From Aminobacter sp039907765 (lineage in GTDB: Bacteria; Pseudomonadota; Alphaproteobacteria; Rhizobiales; Rhizobiaceae), in contig NZ_JARDJI010000005.1 in NCBI RefSeq assembly GCF_039907765.1, forward strand, positions 186,001 through 250,000: a DNA stretch of 64,000 nt, in the 5' to 3' direction. The notes beneath the pieces were generated by a model. The model had not been told where the DNA came from, did not search any database, and saw only the letters and a list, made by a program, of their open reading frames with translations. Every line of letters begins with the position of its first letter. Position 1 is the stretch's first letter. Both the position numbers and the translations under genes were made by a program. Shown piece by piece: positions 55,500-64,000 of the stretch.

Positions 55500-56530
55500 G
55501 CCACCTGTTCGAACGGGACCTCGATGTCGACCGGCCGGTCCATCCACTCGGGCACCGGAAGCCCCTTGCCGCGCAGGAACTCCGGATTGAACAGCTTCGA
55601 CTGGTAGCGGGTTCCGAAGTCGGCGAGGATGGTGACGATGGTGTGGCCCGGGCCCAGCTCGCGCGCCAGGCGCACGGCACCGGCAATGTTGATGCCCGAG
55701 GAACCGCCGACGCAGATGCCCTCGTCCTGGATCAGTTCGAAGACGATCGGCAGCGCCTCTTCGTCGGGGATCTGGTACGAGAAATCGGGCGTGAAGCCGT
55801 CGAGGTTGGCGGTGATGCGCCCCTGGCCGATGCCTTCGGTGATGGAGCTGCCCTCGGCCCTGAGTTCGCCCGTCGTATAGTAGCTGTGCAGGGCCGCGCC
55901 GAGCGGATCGGCGAGCGCGATCTTGATGTCATTGCGCTTCGACTTGAGCCCGATCGCCACGCCGGCGAGCGTCCCGCCGGTACCCACGGCCGAGACGAAG
56001 CCGTCGACCTTGCCGCCGGTCTGTTCCCATATCTCCTCGGCAGTCGTGCGGACATGGCCGTCGCGGTTGGCGACGTTGTCGAACTGGTTGGCCCAGATCG
56101 CGCCGTTGGGGTCGGTCCTGGCCAGTTGCTCGGCGAGCCTGCCGGAAACCTTCACATAGTTGTTCGGGTTCTTGTAGGGGACGGCGGGTACCTCGATGAG
56201 CTCGGCGCCGAGCAGGCGCAGCGCATCCTTCTTCTCCTGGCTCTGGGTGTCGGGAATGACGATGACCGTGCGATAGCCGAGCGCCTTGGCGACGACCGTC
56301 AGGCCGATGCCGGTGTTACCGGCGGTGCCCTCGACAATCACGCCGCCAGGGCGGAGCAGTCCGCGCTTCTCGGCATCGCGAATGATGAACAGGCCGGCGC
56401 GGTCCTTGACCGACTGGCCAGGGTTCATGAACTCGGCCTTGCCGAGAATCTCGCAACCGGTTTCCTCCGAGGCACGCCTGAGCCTGATGAGAGGGGTATT
56501 GCCGATGGCGTCGATCACCGAGCGATGCAT
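55496..56530 (-). CDS. cysK: Cysteine synthase A (O-acetylserine sulfhydrylase)
   Basis: This PLP enzyme makes cysteine from O-acetylserine and sulfide. It has 344 residues. The start MHRSVIDAIGNTPLIRLRRA is typical. The PLP lysine is in NPGQSVKDRAG. The asparagine-binding loop reads EGTAGNTGIG instead of the commoner EPTSGNTGIG. The phosphate-binding glycine loop is VGTGGTLAGVA. The C-terminus extends about 25 residues beyond a minimal CysK. It is first in the cysK-alaX-sseA-GNAT operon; a tryptophan-synthase-fold relative such as cystathionine beta-synthase is less likely. Confidence 0.9.
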   Translation of the reverse strand: MHRSVIDAIGNTPLIRLRRASEETGCEILGKAEFMNPGQSVKDRAGLFIIRDAEKRGLLRPGGVIVEGTAGNTGIGLTVVAKALGYRTVIVIPDTQSQEKKDALRLLGAELIEVPAVPYKNPNNYVKVSGRLAEQLARTDPNGAIWANQFDNVANRDGHVRTTAEEIWEQTGGKVDGFVSAVGTGGTLAGVAIGLKSKRNDIKIALADPLGAALHSYYTTGELRAEGSSITEGIGQGRITANLDGFTPDFSYQIPDEEALPIVFELIQDEGICVGGSSGINIAGAVRLARELGPGHTIVTILADFGTRYQSKLFNPEFLRGKGLPVPEWMDRPVDIEVPFEQVA

Positions 56531-56741
56531 GGAGATTCCTTCCTATTTCGCCGTGGAACCCTAGAAATCTGCACCTCGGCTTTCAAGGCAAGAATTTCTC
56601 TGGACCATTTACATTCTGCCGCAAACCACGCGCCAGTTAGGGTGCAGGACTTCTCCGCCCCAACATATCGGGCGAAAACAGGCCTTTGCAGGCGAAGGCT
56701 GCGCCGCTAGAGCTATGCGACACTATTTGCGGGGGATTTGA

Positions 56742-57563
56742 GTGAGTACTTACCGGGCCGCCCCGAAGGACGGCGTCGCGTGGATTACGGGTGGCAGCAC
56801 GGGCATTGGCCGCGCGGTGGCCCGTCTCCTCGCCAAGCAGGGCTACACCGTCGCGGTCACCGTGCGTCCCAATGATCCGCTGGACGCGCTCATCGCCGAG
56901 ACAAAAGGCATGGCTGGGCGAATCCTGTCCTTCCCGTCGGACGTCACCGACGAAGCCGGGATGGCGGCGGCAGTGGGCGCGATCGAGTCCCAGGCCGGCC
57001 CCATCGTGCTCGCCATCTTCAATGCCGGCGCCTACCTGCCCGTCAGGGGCGACGACCTGCAGCTCAATTCCTTCCGCCAGAGCTTCGACGTCAATGTCTT
57101 CGGCGTGCTCAACGGGCTTGCGCCGGTGATCGAACGCATGCGCAATCGCGGTCGCGGGCATGTCGTGTTCATGGGCTCGATCAGCGCCTATTTCGGCTGG
57201 CCGACGACCGCGGCCTACGCCGCGACGAAGGCCGCGATCAACGTCATCGCCGAGGCGCTCAAATTCGATTTCGACAAGATGAACATCCGGACCCAGGTGC
57301 TGAATCCCGGTTTCATCGACACGCCGCTGACCCAGAAGAGCGCGTTTTCGATGCCGGCCATGATGTCGGTCGACGACGCGGCCGAACGGGTCTGCCGGGC
57401 GATACTAAAGGGCGGATTCGAGGTCACCTTCCCGAGGCGCCTCACCTGGGGGATGAAGCTGCTTTTCGTCCTGCCGCGTCCCTTGCGGGAAATGGCGCTG
57501 CGAACTTCGACCCGGTGGAAAGCCGAGCCGATTGTCTATCTGCGGCGCTCGACCTTCGACTGA
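56742..57563 (+). CDS. Short-chain dehydrogenase/reductase
   Basis: An NAD(P)-dependent oxidoreductase of 273 residues with an unknown substrate. It starts at a GTG (56742), with GGGGGA 6-8 bases upstream. Motifs are TGGSTGIG (cofactor), NAGAY, SISAYFGWPTTAAYAATK (the Ser, Tyr and Lys of the catalytic set) and NPGFIDTPLT. The C-terminal 40 residues are basic and hydrophobic, suggesting peripheral membrane contact. It stands divergent from cysK and convergent with the MFS gene 3 bp downstream. Confidence 0.9.
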   Translation: MSTYRAAPKDGVAWITGGSTGIGRAVARLLAKQGYTVAVTVRPNDPLDALIAETKGMAGRILSFPSDVTDEAGMAAAVGAIESQAGPIVLAIFNAGAYLPVRGDDLQLNSFRQSFDVNVFGVLNGLAPVIERMRNRGRGHVVFMGSISAYFGWPTTAAYAATKAAINVIAEALKFDFDKMNIRTQVLNPGFIDTPLTQKSAFSMPAMMSVDDAAERVCRAILKGGFEVTFPRRLTWGMKLLFVLPRPLREMALRTSTRWKAEPIVYLRRSTFD

Positions 57564-57566
57564 CGA

Positions 57567-58766
57567 TCAGGCCAGCGGCTGGGGCTTTGCGTCGCGCGCC
57601 CAGAGATAGATGAAAATCGCCGTGCCAAGCATCACGACATAGAACCAGAACAGCGCGGAATACGCCGCCGTGGGCTCGCCCGGCACCACGCTTGCCGTCA
57701 CCACCGCACCGGTTGCGAACTGCATGGCGCCCACGCCGCCGATCGAGAAGAAATTCATCAGCGTGACGCCGCGCCCGACGAGATGGGCGGGGAAGAACGC
57801 GCGCGCATGCGCCATCAGCAGGCCATAGCTGCCGCCGGTCAGGCCGATGAGGACGAAGACGACAGTGACCGCCGCCACGTCGGTGAGGACATCGACGGCG
57901 AGATAGAGGATCGCCAGGAGACCGATGGTGTTCCCCACCACTGCGACCCACTTGCGGGTGCGGAAGATCGTGTCGAGCGGCCCATAGGTGAAGGCCCCGG
58001 CGACCATGGCCAGCGCCATGAACAAGGTCACCTGCCCTATCATCAAGGTATCCGCGCCATAGACGTCGACGAGATAGGGACCTGACCAGAGGCCGCGGAT
58101 CCCCGTCGTCGGCGCATAGTTGATGGCCGTCAGCGGGATGATCGGCCACAGCACGCGCATGCGGAGCAACTCGCGGTAGCCGCCGAACCCGACCGCGCCC
58201 TGGTCCATGCCGGGCGGCGACTTCGGATCGCGCACGAGCGCCAGGATCGCCAGGGCGACCACGATCGTGACGAGCGCAAGCCCCGCCATCACCGGCCGCC
58301 AGCCGAACGCTTCGGCGGCCTGCGCCAGGGGTGCCGCGCCAATGACGTTGCCGGCGGTCCCGAAAGCCACCATCCACGAGGCCAGCACGGAAAACCGCGC
58401 GAGCGAAAAGACGCGGGCGAAGATGAACAGCGAAGACATCAGCACCGGCGCGCAGCCTATGCCGATCAGGGCCATAGCAGCGATCACCATCCATGGGGTC
58501 GACGCGGCCGCAAACAGGATTGCCCCTCCGCCGCCGCCGAGCATCAGCAACGCTGACGCCGTGCGCCGCGGCCCGAAACGGTCGAGCGACACGCCGATGG
58601 CGAACTGGGCCAGCGCAAAGGTGAGGAAGAACGCACCGGACGCCAGCGACAAGTGCGCCTTGGTTGCACCCAGTTCAGCGGTCAGCGCCGGCGTCAGCAC
58701 GGCCATGAACGACCGGTAGAATTGCGACAGCACGTAGGCGATCGCGAGCGTCGCTATGCCGGTCAT
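57567..58766 (-). CDS. MFS transporter
   Basis: A 399-residue major facilitator protein with twelve predicted membrane spans. I use ATG 58766 because GGGGTGG lies upstream; the open frame extends four codons further. The loop after span 2 carries GVSLDRFGPRRTASALL, the MFS motif A (GxLxDRxGRR). The substrate cannot be inferred; the nearest described groups move nitrate, sugars or drugs. Its stop is 3 bp from the convergent SDR stop. Confidence 0.88.
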   Translation of the reverse strand: MTGIATLAIAYVLSQFYRSFMAVLTPALTAELGATKAHLSLASGAFFLTFALAQFAIGVSLDRFGPRRTASALLMLGGGGGAILFAAASTPWMVIAAMALIGIGCAPVLMSSLFIFARVFSLARFSVLASWMVAFGTAGNVIGAAPLAQAAEAFGWRPVMAGLALVTIVVALAILALVRDPKSPPGMDQGAVGFGGYRELLRMRVLWPIIPLTAINYAPTTGIRGLWSGPYLVDVYGADTLMIGQVTLFMALAMVAGAFTYGPLDTIFRTRKWVAVVGNTIGLLAILYLAVDVLTDVAAVTVVFVLIGLTGGSYGLLMAHARAFFPAHLVGRGVTLMNFFSIGGVGAMQFATGAVVTASVVPGEPTAAYSALFWFYVVMLGTAIFIYLWARDAKPQPLA

Positions 58767-58780
58767 GCACCACCCCAAAG

Positions 58781-58816
58781 CAGAAAGGGCGGCCGAGGCA
58801 CCGCCCCGACCGCCCT
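58781..58816 (-). terminator. Terminator-like hairpin after rhlE
   Basis: On the minus strand an AGGGCGG/CCGCCCT stem extended by a further seven pairs (two wobble) is followed by TTTCTGCTTT. It lies 57 bp beyond the helicase stop and before the MFS start codon. Confidence 0.6.
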
Positions 58817-58872
58817 AACCTATTCATGCCATTGCAGCAAATGGACCAGGCTGGCCCGATCTGCTGCACAGA

Positions 58873-60306
<1,434 letters not shown>

Positions 60307-60570
60307 CCGCCGCAAACATCAATGGCGGCAGGGCGCAACCTGCCGGCCTCGATCTCTTGTGAAACGACAAGGCGGCGGACATCGTCCGCTCGGCTGCGCT
60401 GTCGCGCCCGCATGCCTCATGCCGCGGGTCTATTTCGCCGCTTGCCGTGGCCGGAAAGGGGAGAAAACAGACGCAACCAAGTCTCAGCAGTGAGAAAGCC
60501 GGCAAGCCCGGCCCAAGCGCCTATGCCGCCGCATATGGCGGAACCGCGGGCAAAATGCAAGTCCCCGCCT

Positions 60571-60750
60571 TCAGGCAGCTTCGGCGACGACCTCGTTCAA
60601 CGTGTCGAGATCGACATAGAAGATGCGGGTGATGGCGACAATCAGCTCATCCCCCCAATAGCCGTAAGACTTCAGGATGCTGACGGCGGTGACTATGTCG
60701 ACGGTTTCCGTCAGACGCCTCTTCATGCTGTCCTCAACGAATTCTTCCAT
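60571..60750 (-). CDS. Small acidic hypothetical protein
   Basis: A 59-residue soluble protein from ATG 60750, with GAGGGA 9-14 bases upstream. Sequence features are MEEFVEDSMKRRL, the helix TETVDIVTAVSIL, then KSYGYWGDELIVAITRIF and a C-terminal acidic helix (DLDTLNEVVAEAA). It looks like a compact helical protein. No family or neighbour explains it. It lies alone between rhlE and deoD. Confidence 0.6.
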   Translation of the reverse strand: MEEFVEDSMKRRLTETVDIVTAVSILKSYGYWGDELIVAITRIFYVDLDTLNEVVAEAA

Positions 60751-60941
60751 CGGGCCGTCCCTCTGTCCGATTGCCAACGCAAGGAACACGGAAGCAGAAC
60801 TCTCGATCCGGGATAGGATGACTCGCTTGCCCGGAACTTGCGGATTGCCAGGCACTCGGCGCCTTGCGGATCGAACCGAACCCAGGCGATTCGCAGCGCC
60901 CGCCGAATATTAGCACGAGCAGCAATATCCTTCGAGCTTGG

Positions 60942-61661
60942 CTACGCCCGAGGCGCCACGACCTCGAGCGCCAGGCGGAGCATGTCGCGGAACAACTCCT
61001 GCCGCTCGGAAGGGTCCGTGCCTTCACCGGTGACGAGGCTGTCGACCACCGTGCAGATCGACAGCGCCTTGGCGCCGAAGCGCGCGGCTATCGTGTATAG
61101 GGCATTGGTCTCCATATCCACGGCCAGAGCTCCGCTTGCCCTTACGCCCGCGAAGCGGCCCAGCCCGTCCGGATGATAGAACACGTCACTGGATGCCGTC
61201 TGGCCAACATGATGATCGATCGCGAGTTCCGCAGCCTGCTCGGCTGCGCGGCGCAGCAGCTGGAAGTCGGCGCTCGGGGCATAGTCGTAGATTCCGAAAA
61301 GCTGCCGATTGACATGGCTGTCAGTGCTCGCCGACTGCGAGATCACGAGGCTGCGCAGCCTGACATGCTCCGCCAGCGCTCCGCAGGTGCCGATACGCAC
61401 CAGCGTCCGCGCCCCATAGGTGTCCAGCAATTCATGCGCATAGATCGACAGCGAGGGCGCGCCGATACCGGTGGTCTGCACGCTGATCGGCATGCCGCGC
61501 CAGCGCCCGGTAAATCCCAGTGCACCGCGGATACGGTTCACGCAACGGGCCTCTTCGAGGAAGTTCTCGGCCACCCACTCCGTGCGTTGCGGATCCCCCG
61601 CGAGCAGCACGGTCTCGGCGTAGTCGTCCCTTCCCGCCTCGTTGTGCGGCGTCAGTTGCAT
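60942..61661 (-). CDS. deoD: Purine nucleoside phosphorylase (DeoD type)
   Basis: This enzyme cleaves purine (deoxy)nucleosides with phosphate. From ATG 61661 it has 239 residues, the hexameric PNP length. The motif GDPQRTEWVAENFLEEAR supplies the phosphate-binding arginine. VQTTGIGAPSLSIYAHEL is the family signature. DMETNALYTIAARF contains the purine-contacting region, and VVDSLVTGE holds the catalytic aspartate. It is followed by the 59-aa gene and preceded by cckA on the same strand, 76 bp away. Confidence 0.91.
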   Translation of the reverse strand: MQLTPHNEAGRDDYAETVLLAGDPQRTEWVAENFLEEARCVNRIRGALGFTGRWRGMPISVQTTGIGAPSLSIYAHELLDTYGARTLVRIGTCGALAEHVRLRSLVISQSASTDSHVNRQLFGIYDYAPSADFQLLRRAAEQAAELAIDHHVGQTASSDVFYHPDGLGRFAGVRASGALAVDMETNALYTIAARFGAKALSICTVVDSLVTGEGTDPSERQELFRDMLRLALEVVAPRA

Positions 61662-61737
61662 CGGCGATCCTGACTGGCCTCCGCTCGCATCATGGCACTC
61701 TGCCACGCGATGCGAAAGCCGTCCCGCAGCCGGGCGC

Positions 61738-64000
61738 TCAGGTCTCGAGGACTTCCTTCACTACTGTCGCCAGTTGCTTGAGCGAGAAGGGCTTCGGCAG
61801 GAAGCCGAACTGCGCGTCGGCTGGGAGATTCTTGGCGAAGGCATCCTCAGCGTAACCCGAGACGAAGATGAACTTGATGTCGGGCTGGCGCCGGCGCAAC
61901 TCGCCGAGCAGCGTCGGGCCATCCATCTCGGGCATCACCACGTCGGACACGACGACGTCGACCATGCCGCCAAGCTCGTCGAACACCTCCAGCGCCTCGA
62001 CGCCGGACGACGCCTCATGGACGGTGTAGCCGCGCGAGGTCAGCGCCCTGACGCCGCCCAGGCGCACCGCATCCTCGTCTTCCACGAGCAGCACGGTTGC
62101 CGAACCGGAAAGGTCCTTGGCGGCACCGTTCGTTTCGGCTTCAGGCTGCCTCGCCACCACAGGTGCCGCGACCTCCGGGCCGTTCCCGGCTGCCGGCTGG
62201 GGCTTGGCGACATGGCGCGGCAGGAAGATCCTGAAAACCGTGCCCTTGCCCACTTCGGAATCGCAGAAGATGAAGCCGCCGGTCTGCTTGATGATGCCGT
62301 AGACCATGGAAAGGCCGAGGCCGGTGCCCTTGCCCACCTCCTTGGTGGTGAAGAACGGTTCGAATATCTTCTTGAGCACTTCCGGCGGAATGCCGGTGCC
62401 GGTGTCTTCCACCTCGACCATCACATAGTCCGCCGGCGCCAGTTCCCTGTAGCCATAGGCCTTGCACTCTTCGGTCGGCACGTTCTTGGTCCGCACCATC
62501 AGGTCGCCGCCCTGGGGCATCGCGTCCCGGGCGTTGACCGCGAGATTGACCACGACCTGCTCGAACTGGCCGATATCGGCGCGCACCGGCCACAGGTCGC
62601 GGCCGTGATCGACCTTGAGCTTGATGCTGTTGCCGACGAGGCGGGCGAGCAGCGTCCGCAGGTCGGCGAGCACGTCGGTGAGGTTGAGCACCTCCGGCCG
62701 CAGCGTCTGCTTGCGCGAGAAGGCCAAGAGCTGCCGGACCAGCGAGGCCGCGCGGTTGGCATTCTGCTTGATGTTCATGATGTCCGGGAAGGACGGATCG
62801 GAAGGCCGGTGGTTGGTCAGCAAAAGATCCGATGCCATGATGATGGCCGTCAGCACGTTGTTGAAATCGTGCGCGATGCCGCCCGCGAGCTGGCCGACGG
62901 CCTGCATCTTCTGGCTTTGCGCCATCTGGCTTTCCAGCGCCTTCTGCTCGGTCGTCTCGACCGCGTAGACGATCGCGGCTTCTTCGGCGCCGTCCGCGTC
63001 CGACCCGTCGGCCACGGCATTGACGTAGAAGCGGACATGCCGCTCCTCGTTCTGGGGCAATACCGTGTCGATCGGCGCGATATTCGCCTGGCGCTGGCGC
63101 GCCTTCTCGAGCGCCGCGGCGAAGGCTGGTCGGTCGCGCTCATGGATGACGGTATCGAGCCGCACACGCCGGTCGACGGCATCGCGGTCGACGGCGGACG
63201 AGAACAGGGACAGGAACGGCGCATTGGTGCGCAGGATCCGACCGGTCTGGTCGACGCCGGCTATCGCCATCGGCGTCGAGTTGAAGAAGCGCGTGAAGCG
63301 AACCTCCGAAGCCCTCAGCTGCGCGGACGAATCCTCGCCTTCGGTGCGGTTGAGCACGATCGTGCGCGTCGGCCCGTTGACGCCCTCGCGGCTCGCCGAA
63401 ACCCGATGCATGAAGCGCACCGGAAGCGCCTCGCCGTTGACGGTTGCCAGATCCAGGTCGATCACCGCGTTGCGGGTCGTGCCCGGATCGGCCTTGACCG
63501 AACGGACCAGCGCCATGCCGTCGCCGGCGACGATCTCGTCGAGGCTGATGGCGCCTGGCGTGAAGCTGGCGAGGTCGATGCCGAGCCAGTCGGCGAGCGT
63601 GGCGTTCACATAGGTGACCCGGCCATCCTGGTCGGCCGAGAAGAAGCCTGCCGGGGCGTGGTCGAGATGATCGATGGCCTGCTGCAGGTCGAGGAAGAAC
63701 CGCTCCTGCTCGGCGCGTTCGGGAGAGATGTCCGCCAACTGCCAGGCGTTCAGCGGCTGCCGGTTGCCGGGGACGCTAAAGGAGCGTGCGCGCACGCGAT
63801 ACCAGCGCGCGCCGGGCGCCGCCCCCGGGCGTATGGATTGCGCAAGGCGGAATTCGCCGTCGCCGGCCTGGCCATCCCTGAGGCCCGAGGCGATCTGTGA
63901 GATCGTCAAGGACGCTTCGGGCAGATCGGAAAGCAGCCCCTCGACGGTCTTGAGGTCGGAGGCGGTCGCCGCCCCGGTCATGTCCGCATAGGCGCGATTG
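61738..64000 (-). CDS. cckA: Cell-cycle hybrid histidine kinase CckA (5' end outside window)
   Basis: CckA feeds the ChpT-CtrA/CpdR phosphorelay that controls the alphaproteobacterial cell cycle. About 753 C-terminal residues are visible; the membrane-spanning N-terminus is cut off, since the frame is open beyond 64000. In order are a PAS-like region (AIDHLDHAPAGFFSADQDGR), a second PAS segment (FNSTPMAIAGVDQTGRI), the HisKA box GGIAHDFNNVLTAI, the HATPase (VEDTGTGIPPEVLKKIF, GLGLSMVYGI) and a receiver (VVVSDVVMPEMDGP, phospho-Asp). The AIDHLDHAPAGFF block is diagnostic for CckA. It lies upstream of deoD. Confidence 0.93.
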   Translation of the reverse strand, partial: NRAYADMTGAATASDLKTVEGLLSDLPEASLTISQIASGLRDGQAGDGEFRLAQSIRPGAAPGARWYRVRARSFSVPGNRQPLNAWQLADISPERAEQERFFLDLQQAIDHLDHAPAGFFSADQDGRVTYVNATLADWLGIDLASFTPGAISLDEIVAGDGMALVRSVKADPGTTRNAVIDLDLATVNGEALPVRFMHRVSASREGVNGPTRTIVLNRTEGEDSSAQLRASEVRFTRFFNSTPMAIAGVDQTGRILRTNAPFLSLFSSAVDRDAVDRRVRLDTVIHERDRPAFAAALEKARQRQANIAPIDTVLPQNEERHVRFYVNAVADGSDADGAEEAAIVYAVETTEQKALESQMAQSQKMQAVGQLAGGIAHDFNNVLTAIIMASDLLLTNHRPSDPSFPDIMNIKQNANRAASLVRQLLAFSRKQTLRPEVLNLTDVLADLRTLLARLVGNSIKLKVDHGRDLWPVRADIGQFEQVVVNLAVNARDAMPQGGDLMVRTKNVPTEECKAYGYRELAPADYVMVEVEDTGTGIPPEVLKKIFEPFFTTKEVGKGTGLGLSMVYGIIKQTGGFIFCDSEVGKGTVFRIFLPRHVAKPQPAAGNGPEVAAPVVARQPEAETNGAAKDLSGSATVLLVEDEDAVRLGGVRALTSRGYTVHEASSGVEALEVFDELGGMVDVVVSDVVMPEMDGPTLLGELRRRQPDIKFIFVSGYAEDAFAKNLPADAQFGFLPKPFSLKQLATVVKEVLET

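Overview
The window is a housekeeping-dominated stretch of an alphaproteobacterial chromosome, most like a rhizobial (Hyphomicrobiales, Phyllobacteriaceae/Mesorhizobium-like) genome. This rests on high GC, a MucR-type zinc-finger regulator, CckA of the CtrA phosphorelay, a BA14K-domain protein, a family 90 glycosyltransferase and rhizobial-type RpoB/RpoC. The species assignment is inference. I see no phage, insertion sequence, CRISPR array or plasmid feature.

Positions 1-21,300 (almost all minus strand) hold the transcription/translation core. In order of transcription it reads tRNA-Tyr, tRNA-Gly, tuf (copy 2), [globin, a frameshifted membrane gene], tRNA-Trp, secE, nusG, rplK, rplA, rplJ, rplL, rpoB, rpoC, [an APC permease on the same strand and a small plus-strand gene], rpsL, rpsG, fusA, tuf (copy 1, cut by the window edge). 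It is the ancestral tufB-secE-nusG-rpl-rpo and str cluster with two short insertions. The two tuf copies differ at one silent base over the 442 bp that can be compared.

Positions 21,300-30,100 hold a TrmH/RlmB-type rRNA methyltransferase and a secreted Asp-box repeat protein under a promoter with CueR/MerR geometry. They also hold the complete glyoxylate-to-glycerate set (gcl, hyi, garR) divergent from its likely IclR-family regulator, then a BA14K protein, a YbaK-type editing protein, a GT90 glycosyltransferase and tRNA-Thr.

Positions 30,100-45,000 hold small membrane and secreted proteins, nadK, a DEAD-box helicase with a structured leader and an OmpA-type lipoprotein. prfB follows, with an intact programmed +1 frameshift site, then a VOC protein. 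mrcA and amiC (peptidoglycan synthesis and remodelling) sit next to divergent rne (RNase E with a long charged insertion in its S1 domain) and mucR.

Positions 45,000-64,000 hold cfa, a glycerophosphodiester phosphodiesterase, a Tat-exported CpdB-like nucleotidase, an Lrp regulator divergent from ald, an OmpA-domain protein and a compact cysK-alaX-sseA-GNAT operon. An SDR, an MFS transporter, a RhlE-type helicase, a purine nucleoside phosphorylase and the 3' part of cckA complete it.

No wholly new multi-gene system is evident. The most interesting leads are the CueR-like promoter directly driving a His/Met-bearing exported repeat protein, the hairpin-buried start of a DEAD-box helicase gene, and the cysteine synthase operon that carries a tRNA-Ala editing enzyme.
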